A stretch of 64,000 nt of DNA from Ustilago trichophora (GCA_900323505.1 OOIN01000003.1:1860001-1924000), one strand, 5' to 3'; shown: positions 19,607 to 29,705, counted from the first letter of the stretch. Notes: generated from the letters alone by a model not told the origin. A program made the numbers and translations.

Positions 19607-21061
19607 CTAGCTGCCCGCAGTACCATCACCACCATCGCCGCTGTTGTTCGAGGTAAAATTGGTCAAGAATGAGCTGAGATCAACTCCGCCACTCGCACCA
19701 GCATCAGCACCACCCGCACCACCTGTGAGACTGGAAAAGTCAAAGTTGCTCAGATCTAAGCCGCTATTGCTGGTGCCAAACATGTCGGTGTCTTCGCCAA
19801 AGCCTCCGGATGATGAGCCGAGATTGAAGTTTCCAAGGGACGAGAGGTCGGGGATGCCTGTAGTTGAGGTGGAAGTGGTGGGGTTGGCGGAGGAGGAAGC
19901 GGTGGCAGAGGAGAGATCGATGCCCATCATCTTTTCGAGCTTGGCGAAGTCTCTAGCCGGAGCGAGTGATGTAGGGTCTGCCGAAGAGGTGTTGGAGTTG
20001 GAGGTGGCAGAAGTGAGGGAAGGGATGCCAAGAGAGGAGAGATCGGGAAGGTTTGTAAGGCTGGATAGGTTGATGCCGAATGCTGAGAGATCTAAGCCTG
20101 GGATGCCTACTGCCGCTGCGGGTGCTTCTGCTGGTAGCGAGGAGGTGATGGGGGGATCTTGGGTTGTACCATCAGATGTGGTGGTATTCGATGCGTCTGC
20201 GGGTTGGGAGGCAGCAGTGGATTGGAGAGGGTTGGCTGCATTTGGGAGGGTAGGCGAGTCGGTGAGGTCAATTGGTTTGGATGCGTTATCGTTTGCTCCA
20301 GCCTTGGGTGCAAACGCAAGAGGCACATCGTCTTCGTCGTCATCTCCGTCGCTGTCAATGATGATGGCGTCGTTCGCTGCCTTGCCAGGATCCTCCTTCT
20401 TTGCCTGCGCGCTGGCTCCTGTCTCCACTTTCACTGCATCATCAGTGGGGGCTGCTGGTAGTGGTGGTGTGGCCAGACCAGACAATGAGTCATCTCCTAC
20501 CTGTTCCTTCTTTCCTTCCGCTCCCTGCGCCCCCTCTCCAGCTGCATCCTTCTTGTCACCTGCAGCAAATGCATTCTTGGCCTTTCCCTCATCTTCGACA
20601 CGCTTCCGCTCAGCCTCCTCTTGAGCCTTCTTCCTCGCCTCCTCTTCTGCCGCCTGTTGCCTGATCAGCGCTTGCTCTGCAGCCAGCGCCGTCTTCTTCG
20701 CTTCCTCTGCCTCTCTCTGTGTCGCCGCCTCCAATTCGATTTCTATTGCCGCCTGTGCATGTAACAGATAATCCCTCAACCCATGCACCAGCGACAGATA
20801 CCGCGCGCACTCTCCTTGCAGCTTGTCCAGGCTCGAGCTTGACTCATTGACACTTGCCGCCGCTGATCCTGAGGAAGTGGGGACGGAAGATTGGAGCCGT
20901 TCAAGTTGTGTCTTTGCCCGTAAGGTTGAGGCGGTTTGGAGGACGATGGATTTGAGTGCTTCTTGAATTTCGCGTGCTCGCTGGGTGGCTGGTGCGGCGG
21001 GGAGCAGGGTGGATGATGATGGCCCAGCTTGTTGAGCGCCAGGTAGCGTTGGTGCTGACAT
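19607..21061 (-). CDS. Acidic coiled-coil protein with two SUMO-interaction-like motifs, function unknown
   Basis: 484 residues, not recognised. Residues about 15-120 are helical, and 120-180 are an Ala/Glu/Lys/Arg-rich coiled coil. Then comes a disordered Ala/Ser/Asp/Pro-rich region. Two sites resemble SUMO-interaction motifs: AIIIDSDGDDDED near residue 230 and KPIDLTDSP near 262, each a hydrophobic triplet next to acidic residues. The C-terminal 150 residues repeat a Leu-Ser-Ser-Leu pattern (GIPDLSSLG, GIPSLTS, FNLGSSSGG), like a low-complexity activation or assembly domain. A nuclear transcription-related role such as a Mediator subunit is possible but unproved. The ATG at 21,061 is the first in frame; 284 bases separate it from the divergent gene at 21,346. 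Confidence 0.7.
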   Translation of the reverse strand: MSAPTLPGAQQAGPSSSTLLPAAPATQRAREIQEALKSIVLQTASTLRAKTQLERLQSSVPTSSGSAAASVNESSSSLDKLQGECARYLSLVHGLRDYLLHAQAAIEIELEAATQREAEEAKKTALAAEQALIRQQAAEEEARKKAQEEAERKRVEDEGKAKNAFAAGDKKDAAGEGAQGAEGKKEQVGDDSLSGLATPPLPAAPTDDAVKVETGASAQAKKEDPGKAANDAIIIDSDGDDDEDDVPLAFAPKAGANDNASKPIDLTDSPTLPNAANPLQSTAASQPADASNTTTSDGTTQDPPITSSLPAEAPAAAVGIPGLDLSAFGINLSSLTNLPDLSSLGIPSLTSATSNSNTSSADPTSLAPARDFAKLEKMMGIDLSSATASSSANPTTSTSTTGIPDLSSLGNFNLGSSSGGFGEDTDMFGTSNSGLDLSNFDFSSLTGGAGGADAGASGGVDLSSFLTNFTSNNSGDGGDGTAGS

Positions 21062-21345
21062 TGTCACCTTTGGCTTCCGTGGCTATGGCAAGCCCAGTAG
21101 TCGGCGGAAGAAAGAAGGGAGGGTGGTCGGTGGTGAGAGGAAAGAGGAGCGGAAATGGGCGGAGTCGAATTCCGCGTTTTTTGGAGCAAAGCTGTGGAGG
21201 CAAATATGCACGCCAAAAGACCAAGCACAAAAGAGGTCGCGTTGGAAGTCTTCCCGCCGTGCATACGTAGCCTTCATTCCACATCACATTCATCATCCTC
21301 TCCCAAGCTTTCGGCGCCTTCATCATCGGTAGTGGACGACTCAGA

Positions 21346-21891
21346 ATGTCGGGCTGGATCATGTAAGTTTTCGCAATAGACATGATTGCAATAGTTGGCG
21401 CTCGATTCGCGATGCTAACCTTGTTTGTTCTCCGCGTATACCACAACAGCATCCCATCGGTGCTCGTACCACTTATCATTGTGGGCGCTGTCGCATCACG
21501 CTTCTTTGGCACGGGTAAGCGTGGTGGATACACGGGCAAATATGATCCCAAGACAGGTCTCGGACGCGGCGCTCCTGGGTTTCGTAAGTGCAGTTGCTTC
21601 TATCTCCCTATACGCTGGCTCACGATCTGATCTTGACTAACGCATGGCATCTCTCTTGATTTGATGCTGTAAACAGAAACGGGGGTCAAGCGCATGGCAG
21701 TGACGCCAGAAATCGCGGCGCGAATGCGAGCCGGAGAGCAAGTTACAGCGGAAGAAATCGAAGCAGCAGTCGCCAAAGCACAGTCGCAAAGCCAAGCCAA
21801 CTCTTCCGCAGTGCGCAATCCAAACGTCGACCAAGATTGGCTGCCTCAAGGCGGAAAGAGTCCCGCTGGCAAGAAGAACAAGAGGCGTTGA
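21346..21891 (+). CDS. Small N-terminally anchored membrane protein, three exons
   Basis: Exons 21,346-21,362, 21,450-21,583 and 21,677-21,891 give 121 residues; the first exon is only 17 bases. Donors are GTAAGT in both introns, acceptors ACAG. Residues 3-22 are a hydrophobic anchor (WIIIPSVLVPLIIVGAVASR), followed by Gly/Arg-rich FGTGKRGGYTGKYDPKTGLG, a helical block with VTPEIAARMRAGEQVTAEEI and a strongly basic end (KKNKRR). The layout suggests a signal-anchor protein of the ER or Golgi with a cytosolic basic tail. The helical block resembles the small ubiquitin-binding-like helices seen in some ER proteins, but I cannot assign the family. It shares a promoter with the gene on the opposite strand. 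Confidence 0.72.
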
Positions 21892-22009
21892 TTGTCTCGC
21901 AACACTCACGCCAGATTCCAGTGCACTCGCTCATTCGCTCATTCTTCCACTGTACTCTAGCATCACACCAAGAGCTGTGATAATGGTAACATTCAAATGC
22001 ATAGAGTAG

Positions 22010-22688
22010 CTATGAATGCCTAGGCTTGTCCAAGTCTTCGGGGCCAAAGCTCATGGGAAGCAGATACTCGAGTGTGACAACTTGGACGTTGGGCTCGTTC
22101 AACTCTTTTCCTCCTTTGTCTTGGATGGTAGCTTGAATGGTTTGTGGTGCGCTTGCCTTGTTCCAGTTGCATCCTACCATGAGGATTCGCGCGTGAAGAG
22201 CGCAATGTTCGCGGATGACCTGGCGACAGATACCGCATGGACTGCAACTGCCTTCGAGATCGCTGGCTACGGCTACGGCGATAATGTCGCCACGTTCGAC
22301 CTTTCGTGCTGAGTTTTGCTCATGGACGTCGAGGGTATCCGATCGGATGAGAGCTTTTGCGAGAGCGGTGCGTTCAGCGCAGACTGTACCACCATAGGAG
22401 GCGTTCTCATAGTTGGCACCGAGGATGATCTCGCCCCATTTGGTGAGGAGGGCTGCACCTACGCGGAACTTGCTAGAGAAGCACCAATACGGACAGAGAG
22501 ACATGGATGGAGACGAGGCCATTACAGAAGAATTTGTATCAGCAAGGTTTCGAGGTGCGATTGCGGAGTGGTTCAGATTGGCTTTTGACTTACCTGTATG
22601 GGGAATATGAGAGTTTTCTCGCCTCTTGTGCAGCGTGGAGGAGGTCATGCTTCTTGTTGGCTAGGAGCTGCAAGTCTTTTGGGTCCAT
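22010..22688 (-). CDS. CDD1: Cytidine deaminase
   Basis: Two exons on the minus strand, 22,688-22,594 and 22,472-22,010, joined across a 121-base intron, give 185 residues. The junction recreates the conserved SYSPYS-KFRVGAALL of the active site. Zinc ligands and catalytic Glu are all there: Cys63 and Glu65 in CAERTA, Cys111 and Cys114 in PCGICRQ. It deaminates cytidine and deoxycytidine in pyrimidine salvage, normally as a tetramer. The protein is about 45 residues longer than bacterial homotetrameric enzymes because of a C-terminal extension with ILMVGCNWN and LLPMSFGPEDL. The two starts 22,688 and an upstream in-frame one (22,796) both occur; the shorter gives a usual N-terminus. Confidence 0.9.
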
Positions 22689-23627
22689 GGCGAAAGTGTG
22701 AGTACAATGTGATGTGAGGGATTGGATGCGTGGTAGAATGCGCTTGGAAGACGGGTTGCGGTGACGCTTATGTATAGCAAGCTGGATGAACGGCAAGAAA
22801 GGGTCCGTTCAAGGGTCACAAGACATCGCTTTCTTGGTCCAAGCTCAACACAGAGAGAGCACAACGCTATCTCGGCATCTTCCGAGCATCCGCATCGCTT
22901 TCTCAAGACCAACACTTTTCGGCAAAATACCCGCGTGTCCATGAGCGCCCGATTCACTGGCCCCGATTCTTGATCCGAAAAAGGAGGCGTCTGTGACGAG
23001 AAAGCGAGTGAGCATCGGGGATGTGTCAGCCTTGCCCCAAACTCCGAACCGGATCAGCCGTCTTTGTTATCCCATTTTATCCTTTGACAAGATCACATTC
23101 GACTCAGCTTGGTATCATACTTTGCTTCAATCGGCTAGTGTGAATGTATAGAAGCTACTCTACTTGGCGCAGTCAGCACAGAAGGAATGGCCGTGAGGAA
23201 GAAAGACAGGCAGGAAGAGGGAGTGTGCGTCGTAAGCGGTGACCTGAAAAATGCAAAATCGCGGTTATCTTTTTTGGTAGAAATGCGCGAGAGAGAGGGG
23301 CAGACTAGCAGCTCTCCACATGATGATGCTGCTGGTGCTGCAAGCAAGCATGGCTCGCTTTCATATCTCGATGGCAGTTTTGAAGGGTCTCTCTGTGACA
23401 AAGAGTGTGTGTGCTCTGGGCTCCTCCGCGGCGAAGATGGTCTGACTGACCGGCAATTAGAAAGGGGGCATAGCGATAAGTCTAACTACACGCTTCAATC
23501 GCTCGGCCGTGCTCTTTCCGAGCATCACTCTTGACCTCTACCTGGCACATACTCATCTCCGCCAGTCTACATCCTCCCTCCCAACACCATCTCCAAGCGA
23601 ATGAGTTGATCATCGCACCCATCCATC
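22689..23627. other. Divergent intergenic region
   Basis: Separates the divergent cytidine deaminase and MFS transporter genes. Only short random-looking ORFs are present. It includes a CTGCTGGTGCTGC patch and C-rich leader before 23,628. No conserved motif recognised. Confidence 0.5.
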
Positions 23628-26600
23628 ATGTCGAGCTCTACCCCCTCGGCTTCAAAGCCACCACACAGAATCATCGTCAAGCCCCTCGGCCGCCAACTCA
23701 CCATCACCACCCTCATCAACGGACGTAGACGCACCCTCGTCGACACCTCCGATGCCCTCCAGCTTGCAGAATCCAACTATCCCATCAGGTTCTACTTTCC
23801 ACGCGACGCATTGCAGTGGTCTTTTGCCCTCAAGCCTAGCGACCACAACGAGACTTACTGCCCGTTCAAGGGCTTTGCTCAGTATCACGACATTGCAGAG
23901 GCCGGCTCCCGCATTGGGGACCTCAAGGGTTCGATCTGGTCCTACTCTACCCCGTTCACTACAAGCGATGCCTACGACGTTCGTGGTCATTTCTGCTTAG
24001 CTGCTCCCAGTAACCAGTTCGATGTCAAGATTGATGGTCGAGCTATCACCCAAGATGATGCTAAAAGAATGAATGACAGCGTACTGGCCGCATCTCCTTC
24101 TACCGTCTCTTCACCATCACTGCCTCGTGATGTTCTCGAAGAAGAGCGTAGGTCTCGATCTACTAAACGTTCCACATCCGCCACCCTCCAACCGCCCGTC
24201 ATGAAGCGCTCAGCCAGCAGCGGCTCAAATGCACCACCACAGTCTTTCCCCATCGCTCGACCCCTTGGCGGCGAGCTCGAGATCGACTCGACCAATCCTG
24301 TGCTTGCCGACATGATCTATCGCCTCGATGATGAAGATCAAGAAGAAGAGCGTCATCCTAGCCACCATCACGAAGCAGAATCATCCCAGAATGGAGACAA
24401 TGCAGGAGGCGCAGATGGGGACGGTCCCTCCTCAGTCGACGACCATCTGCTTTGGTTCAAAGACCAGCCATGGTATCGCAGACCTTCCGAAAAATGGCTT
24501 CGCCCCTTCGCCCTGCTCATCGCAACGGCCGGAGGAATGTGCATGGGTCCCAAGCTCGAGCTCCTCAACATGTTTGTTTGCGAAGAGGTGCTCGGTGACA
24601 GCTATGTCGGCGGTGGCGACATCATTGTTCCTCGTCCGTCTACCAACTCTTCTACCACACATCTGGCGCATGGTCCAAGTCACCTTCCATCGGGTGTCCA
24701 TCTCAAGACCTTCCAGCCCTGGTTAGCATCAAGCTCCAGTTCTGCCGCCGGCATAGCTTCTGATGCCGATGCAGTCACATCGTACCTTGCCGCACTCGAG
24801 CAACCCAACTCAACCGTCATCCCAGTTCCAAAACGTCCCAGCAAGGCTTGTTTCGCAAGCCCCGAAGTTCAGTCCTCCCTCGCTACGCTACAGCTTCGTA
24901 TGACCCTATCTATGGGCATCCTCGCCGCTCTCACCACTGGCTTCTGGTCCAATCTGTCGTCTAGACGCGGTCGACTGCCCGTCCTCCGTATCTCCATGAT
25001 TGGCATCGTCTTTACCGATCTCGTCATCCTCACTGCTGCCCTCGTCCCTCGTTCCAAGCTCCCCTTCGGCTACAGCTTCCTCGTCCTCGGCACTACCCTT
25101 GAAGGTCTTCTCGGAGGCTACAGCGCCGCCATTGCTATCCACCAGTCCTACATCTCCGACGTCACCCCCAGCGGCACCCGTGCACACATCTTTGCCCACT
25201 TTATGGGCATCGTCTACGCAGGCCTTGCACTCGGTCCTACCCTGGGAGGTCTCATCGTCAAGCACACCGACAACATTCTTGCTCCCTTCTGGTTCGCCCT
25301 CGCCATGCATTTGCTCTACGTCGTCGGCATCTTTACCTTTATCCCAGAGAGCACCAGCAAAGAATTCCGTGCCAAGGCACTTCAAGAGTACAAGGAGTCT
25401 CGCGCCGAGATCAAGCGCAAGGCCGATGAGCGCAAGACTGCTGAATTGCAGCCTTTGCTCAACTCGAGTAGCTGGGAAGGTGACAGGAGGCCCTTCAAGA
25501 AGCGCGCTTGGAAGCGGGTCAAGGTCATGTTCATGGACAGTGTGCTTTACGCACCTCTGGAACCGCTCAGCTTCCTTCTGCCCAAGAAGGTCATCGTCAA
25601 CGAGGAAGAAGAGCCAGAGCAACATGCATCCTCTGGTGCCAGCACGCCACGACCCGGCGCACTGGCTGCACCCGAAGCATCCGCCTCCCACATCTCGGTC
25701 TCACGCGTGGCTCCCAAGACGCGCTACGACTACAACCTCTCGTTCCTCTCCTTGACCTATTTTACCGAAACCGCCATCATCGGCATCATGTCGTTCAAGA
25801 TGCAGTATGCCCAGGAACAGTTTATCTGGGGATCTGCCGAACTCGGCATGTACCTCACTTTCCTGAGTATCACCCGAGTCCTTGCCCTCACCTTCATTCT
25901 TCCGGTCGCTATCAAGTTCCTGCACCGCCCTGTCAAGGCATTGCGTCTACCTCAGGATGGTCCTCCTGTCGAAGAAGAGCAAACCGTGGCACCCGACTCG
26001 CGCCGCCAATCTACGCTAGACGATGAAGGTAGACCGCACCGGAGGATGAGCTCGTACGGAGCTCTTGACCAGTCTCGCCCGGTCAACCAAGACTCCGAAG
26101 ACGGGCAGCAGGAAGACGACGCCGAGTGGGACGACACCAAAAAGTCGGTCGAGGAACTCTGGACGCTGCGAGCCAAGCACCTCCGTCTGATCCACGACAG
26201 CAAGTTCGACCTCAAGCTCGCCAAGATTTCCTGCTTTGTCAACACAGTCTCGTACGCGCTCCTCATCTTCTCCAACACTCCTCAGTTGTTCTTCCTCGCT
26301 ACCGCCATCACTTCGCTCGGTGGAGGAGGTGGTGCAGCCATGTCTTCGCTGGCACTTGCATTGCTCAAGTCGCCCGCCGATGCAGGAAAGCTGTTTGGCG
26401 CCTGGAGCATCACCTCTGCCATCTCCGGTACGGTAGTAGGTCCCATCCTGTTTGCAGAGGTCTTCAAGCGCACCACAAAGACGTTCCCTCCGGCCATATT
26501 CGTCGTCGGGACCGGAATGTTTGTCATTGCATTCCTGCTGCTCTGCTGCGTCAAGGTTAGGAAGCCCATCAGCCTTCCGCCGCTACCAGCACGGCCACAT

Positions 26601-26759
26601 CCCGCGCCGGGGATGGAAGAGAGGACCGAGGCAGAAACCACAAGCAAGTCAGCCTATCGCAGCTCAACGTTCAAGAATGCATTCAGTATGAAGACGGCCA
26701 AGAGGAGGGATGGTACAGATGCCAAGACAAGTCGACCTGGGCTGCCTGCATTCGATTGA
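23628..26759 (+). CDS. Large MFS transporter with long cytosolic N-terminus
   Basis: 1,043 residues, intronless. The first 280 or so are soluble, with a compact domain (25-140), then Ser/Pro- and acid-rich sequence. Two six-helix MFS halves follow. Helix 1 begins near LRPFALLIATAGG, and the cytosolic loop between helices 2 and 3 carries the family signature as WSNLSSRRGRLPVL. A long extracellular-type loop between helices 1 and 2 (about 100 residues, Ser rich) and a 150-residue central loop with RRGRP-like stretches are unusual for MFS. Helix 4-5 has the GPTLGGLIVK turn. Relatives in fungi are mostly uncharacterised, related to drug/H+ antiporters. The substrate is unknown. The long soluble N-terminus may be a regulatory module. 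Confidence 0.85.
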   Translation: MSSSTPSASKPPHRIIVKPLGRQLTITTLINGRRRTLVDTSDALQLAESNYPIRFYFPRDALQWSFALKPSDHNETYCPFKGFAQYHDIAEAGSRIGDLKGSIWSYSTPFTTSDAYDVRGHFCLAAPSNQFDVKIDGRAITQDDAKRMNDSVLAASPSTVSSPSLPRDVLEEERRSRSTKRSTSATLQPPVMKRSASSGSNAPPQSFPIARPLGGELEIDSTNPVLADMIYRLDDEDQEEERHPSHHHEAESSQNGDNAGGADGDGPSSVDDHLLWFKDQPWYRRPSEKWLRPFALLIATAGGMCMGPKLELLNMFVCEEVLGDSYVGGGDIIVPRPSTNSSTTHLAHGPSHLPSGVHLKTFQPWLASSSSSAAGIASDADAVTSYLAALEQPNSTVIPVPKRPSKACFASPEVQSSLATLQLRMTLSMGILAALTTGFWSNLSSRRGRLPVLRISMIGIVFTDLVILTAALVPRSKLPFGYSFLVLGTTLEGLLGGYSAAIAIHQSYISDVTPSGTRAHIFAHFMGIVYAGLALGPTLGGLIVKHTDNILAPFWFALAMHLLYVVGIFTFIPESTSKEFRAKALQEYKESRAEIKRKADERKTAELQPLLNSSSWEGDRRPFKKRAWKRVKVMFMDSVLYAPLEPLSFLLPKKVIVNEEEEPEQHASSGASTPRPGALAAPEASASHISVSRVAPKTRYDYNLSFLSLTYFTETAIIGIMSFKMQYAQEQFIWGSAELGMYLTFLSITRVLALTFILPVAIKFLHRPVKALRLPQDGPPVEEEQTVAPDSRRQSTLDDEGRPHRRMSSYGALDQSRPVNQDSEDGQQEDDAEWDDTKKSVEELWTLRAKHLRLIHDSKFDLKLAKISCFVNTVSYALLIFSNTPQLFFLATAITSLGGGGGAAMSSLALALLKSPADAGKLFGAWSITSAISGTVVGPILFAEVFKRTTKTFPPAIFVVGTGMFVIAFLLLCCVKVRKPISLPPLPARPHPAPGMEERTEAETTSKSAYRSSTFKNAFSMKTAKRRDGTDAKTSRPGLPAFD

Positions 26760-26968
26760 TCAATCAGGGTTGCATTTTTGTTTCACGCAAGAATCAAGAT
26801 CATGGTTCAATCCAGCTTTCTTTGCAAAGCATGAAGGGGCGTGAACTAATGAAATGAAGTGGCGCGAATTGGTAAAGTGTGTGAGACGGTCTGAGATGGT
26901 CGTGTACGGTCTTGAATTTGATGAGGTGGGGGAATTGTATGTCGGATGACTTTTGGGTGGGTGGAGGC

Positions 26969-29242
26969 TTAAATGAAGCGAAGGGTCCTGCGCTGCGAGG
27001 ATTGAGTCGATTGAGCATCTCCCTCTGCCTCTGCCCGACGCGTGTTCGAGCTTGCCTCTGCTCCATTGTCATCACCCTTTCCACTCGACTCGGCAGCTCC
27101 ACTCTCCTGCTGCTGACGAGAGGCTTTCTCCTTGATCGCGGTGCCGCTGCGTTGGAGCATCTCCCTCAACCTCTTCTGCTCCCTCTGCTCTCCTCTCTCC
27201 CAGCCTTCCTGCGCCTCGGTCAACGCTTCTTGGCGTTCGCTATTCATCTCCTTATCGAACGCACGCAGGATGGCAAATCTGCGCGGCGAGGTGGTTCGCT
27301 TCAGATCCGGCATCTCTGGCTTCTTCTCACCGTCCTCCTTCTTCTGAGGAGACGATCCAAATGTGGATGGATTCTGCAAGATCGGACTCGGCATCCTGCC
27401 ACCTCCACTCGTGGGCAACTCCATCGCAGGAGGAGGAAGACGACTCTTCATCTGCTCACCATCCGAACCAATCTCGGCCATGTTGACTCCCTCGGACGCA
27501 CCATATTCGTTGATCGCCCTTGCAATAGCGTCTTCCTCGACACTACGTTGTTTGACAGGTCGACTGGGAGCCGAGATTTCGGTCTTGTCAACACCGTGTC
27601 CATGATGATGGAAAGCATTGTGTTTGCCTGGGACGACGTCTTTGCGCCAGAAACTGTCCTTACGCCAGAAGGCGAAGACGTGAACGGCCCATTCTCCCGC
27701 TGCAACAAGCGGATTCCACAGCGGTTTGCCAGATTCGTCGTATCCAACGTGACCACGGGACGAGCCTCGCGAGGATTCGGGACCCCGTCCAGAGTCCGAA
27801 TGGTCAGGCGAGGAGGTGGGGTCGTCGGTGCTGTCGTTGTGGTTGTTGTTGACTTGGATGGTATTGTTGCGACTGACAGGGCGGGAGAAGGTGATGGATT
27901 TTGTCTTGGTCAAAGTGGCAGTACGGCGCATGACACCAGGGCCCAACTTGGAGATGGGGATGGTAATGCCGTGGGTCAGAACCGAAGCAAAGACCATGAA
28001 CAGTACCACGGGCGAATATACCGCGCGGAGCCGATCACGCGTACCGTCATCCGGCAGCTGCCTGAGCGCGACCTGGATGTAGAACACGGCGCCGACACCA
28101 ATGGGACCGAACCAACCAGCGAAAGCCGACTCTTTGAAGTCACGCAAGGCAGGGATCGCCTTGGTAGCAGCAATGACCCACGGCGGGCGGCGGAGGAGCA
28201 GAACCGTGATACCCAACACTACGACTCTCCAACCCGTCAGCTGCAATTCGGGGTTCGAGTAGTCAGCCCAAGGGATGATGGCGCCGATGTAGACGAAAAC
28301 GGTCATGTTGAGTACCGTATCGATGATCTCTTGGAAGTCGTTGTCCTCGGTTCGGATGCGGAACCAGTCGTCCCAGGTGAACGAGTTGCCGGCGATGAAG
28401 CAGGCCAGGATATCGTCCGATCCAAACAAGCCCGTCGTGCCAAGGGTGAAGAACGCCAAGCCAAGACCGTAAGCAAAGAAGTTGGCCTTGTCGATGTACG
28501 ACCTCGATTCGGCCCACTTGAGCGACTTCCTAGCCAGGTAGCCGACGAGAGAGCCGAACGCGATCGACAGCAGGATCTGGTAGATGACGACGGCGTACAC
28601 CCAGCGTCCAATCTCCGTGCCGACGCTGCTACCCTTATCCTCGCCAGTGCGGGCGAGGAGGTAAATGGCGAGGTAGAGGAAAGGGAAACCGAGCCCATCG
28701 TTCGCACCCGACTCGGCGACGATGATGTTCCTGACGTTGGCAGGGACGTGCTTCTCGGCGTACCTTCCCGTAGTGATCGAGTTTGCGAGCACAGGATCGG
28801 TCGGCGTGACAGCAGCGGCGATGCACAAGCTCTCCAAAAAGGTGAGATTGGGGATGAGACCCCAAATGAGCAGCGCAGTTGCAAACCAAGCCGTGGTCAT
28901 GATCCCAAACAGCAAGATGCTGAGTGAGAGCTTTTCCCTCCACAGATACGCTTTTGGCAGGGATATACCGCAGAAGAGTACCTGAATACCGACGACTATA
29001 CGGGTGAAAGTGTAGGTGACGTAGTTGGTCTCTTCGGTATTGCCCCAGCTGATAGGGTCTACCCAGTTGAGCACATAGGGTCCGACGATGATTCCGGCTG
29101 TCACGGCGAGGAGCGGCTCCGACAGGTAGAGTCGCTCTTTGACGACGTACGACAGTAGACCGTAGATGACGATGAAGCCTCCCAGGACAGCTAGCGACTT
29201 GCTGACCTGGGAAAGGTCTACCTCGACCACGTGTGCCGGCAT
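26969..29242 (-). CDS. NHA1: Plasma membrane Na+(K+)/H+ antiporter, Nha1 type
   Basis: 757 residues, intronless. The N-terminal 440 residues hold about 12 membrane helices of the CPA1/NHA1 antiporter; key block ESGANDGLGFP carries the cation/proton-binding Asn-Asp pair, preceded by TPTDPVLANS. The long hydrophilic C-terminal tail (about 310 residues) includes the segment DESGKPLWNPLVAAGEW, which matches a conserved tail block in fungal Nha1 proteins, a repeated FWRKD unit (FWRKDSFWRKD), a His patch and a basic, Gln/Arg-rich end. It exports Na+, Li+ or K+ in exchange for protons and controls salt tolerance and pH. An upstream in-frame codon near 29,257 is GTG, so the ATG at 29,242 is chosen. 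Divergent from xylulokinase, with 842 bases between them. Confidence 0.9.
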   Translation of the reverse strand: MPAHVVEVDLSQVSKSLAVLGGFIVIYGLLSYVVKERLYLSEPLLAVTAGIIVGPYVLNWVDPISWGNTEETNYVTYTFTRIVVGIQVLFCGISLPKAYLWREKLSLSILLFGIMTTAWFATALLIWGLIPNLTFLESLCIAAAVTPTDPVLANSITTGRYAEKHVPANVRNIIVAESGANDGLGFPFLYLAIYLLARTGEDKGSSVGTEIGRWVYAVVIYQILLSIAFGSLVGYLARKSLKWAESRSYIDKANFFAYGLGLAFFTLGTTGLFGSDDILACFIAGNSFTWDDWFRIRTEDNDFQEIIDTVLNMTVFVYIGAIIPWADYSNPELQLTGWRVVVLGITVLLLRRPPWVIAATKAIPALRDFKESAFAGWFGPIGVGAVFYIQVALRQLPDDGTRDRLRAVYSPVVLFMVFASVLTHGITIPISKLGPGVMRRTATLTKTKSITFSRPVSRNNTIQVNNNHNDSTDDPTSSPDHSDSGRGPESSRGSSRGHVGYDESGKPLWNPLVAAGEWAVHVFAFWRKDSFWRKDVVPGKHNAFHHHGHGVDKTEISAPSRPVKQRSVEEDAIARAINEYGASEGVNMAEIGSDGEQMKSRLPPPAMELPTSGGGRMPSPILQNPSTFGSSPQKKEDGEKKPEMPDLKRTTSPRRFAILRAFDKEMNSERQEALTEAQEGWERGEQREQKRLREMLQRSGTAIKEKASRQQQESGAAESSGKGDDNGAEASSNTRRAEAEGDAQSTQSSQRRTLRFI

Positions 29243-29681
29243 TGCTGCGATGCACACTTGAACAAGTGAAAGATGTAAATGATCCTCCTATAGCTAAGGG
29301 AAGCGAGGGTGATCAATCGAATTCGAGAAGTATGTCACAGTGGACGAAAGGCCAATGTCATTGAACGTGGGTAGAGGTGCGGCCGTGGGAGTTGACCATG
29401 GAGACGCTTGCAAAGATGAGCTGCGTGGTGGACTGCATGCGAACGACAGCTAGTTGAAAAGCTGGGGTTTAGACGAACTTCAGCACGAAGATTGAGGGAA
29501 GATCTTGGAGCTTTGTTTCCAAGATCTGTGATGGTGTGTATAGATATACAGATAAGGTTGTTGGTGTAAACCGGCGGTTAAGATGATGATGGCGAGTCGA
29601 ATCGAAGGCAAAGAAGGGCCGAAGGTTGAGTATGTGTGTCTGTTTCTGATCCAAAATTTCATAAGTCAGCAGTACTGGACT

Positions 29682-29705
29682 GTACAGTACAGTACTGTAC
29701 TGTAC
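29682..29705. repeat. Perfect 24-base palindrome built from GTACAGTAC units
   Basis: The sequence from 29,682 to 29,705 equals its own reverse complement; it is built from alternating GTACAGTAC and GTACTGTAC units. It lies in the divergent promoter between the Na+/H+ antiporter and xylulokinase genes. A shorter 14-base version is at 52,760-52,773, and an 8-base CTGTACAG core at 54,471-54,478. It could be a dimer binding site or hairpin-forming repeat; no binding factor is known to me. Confidence 0.85.

Noticed and set aside
26912..28927. 671-codon ORF on the plus strand opposite the Na+/H+ antiporter
   Set aside because: Shadow of the antiporter frame; Arg/Gly/Asp-rich product without recognisable features.
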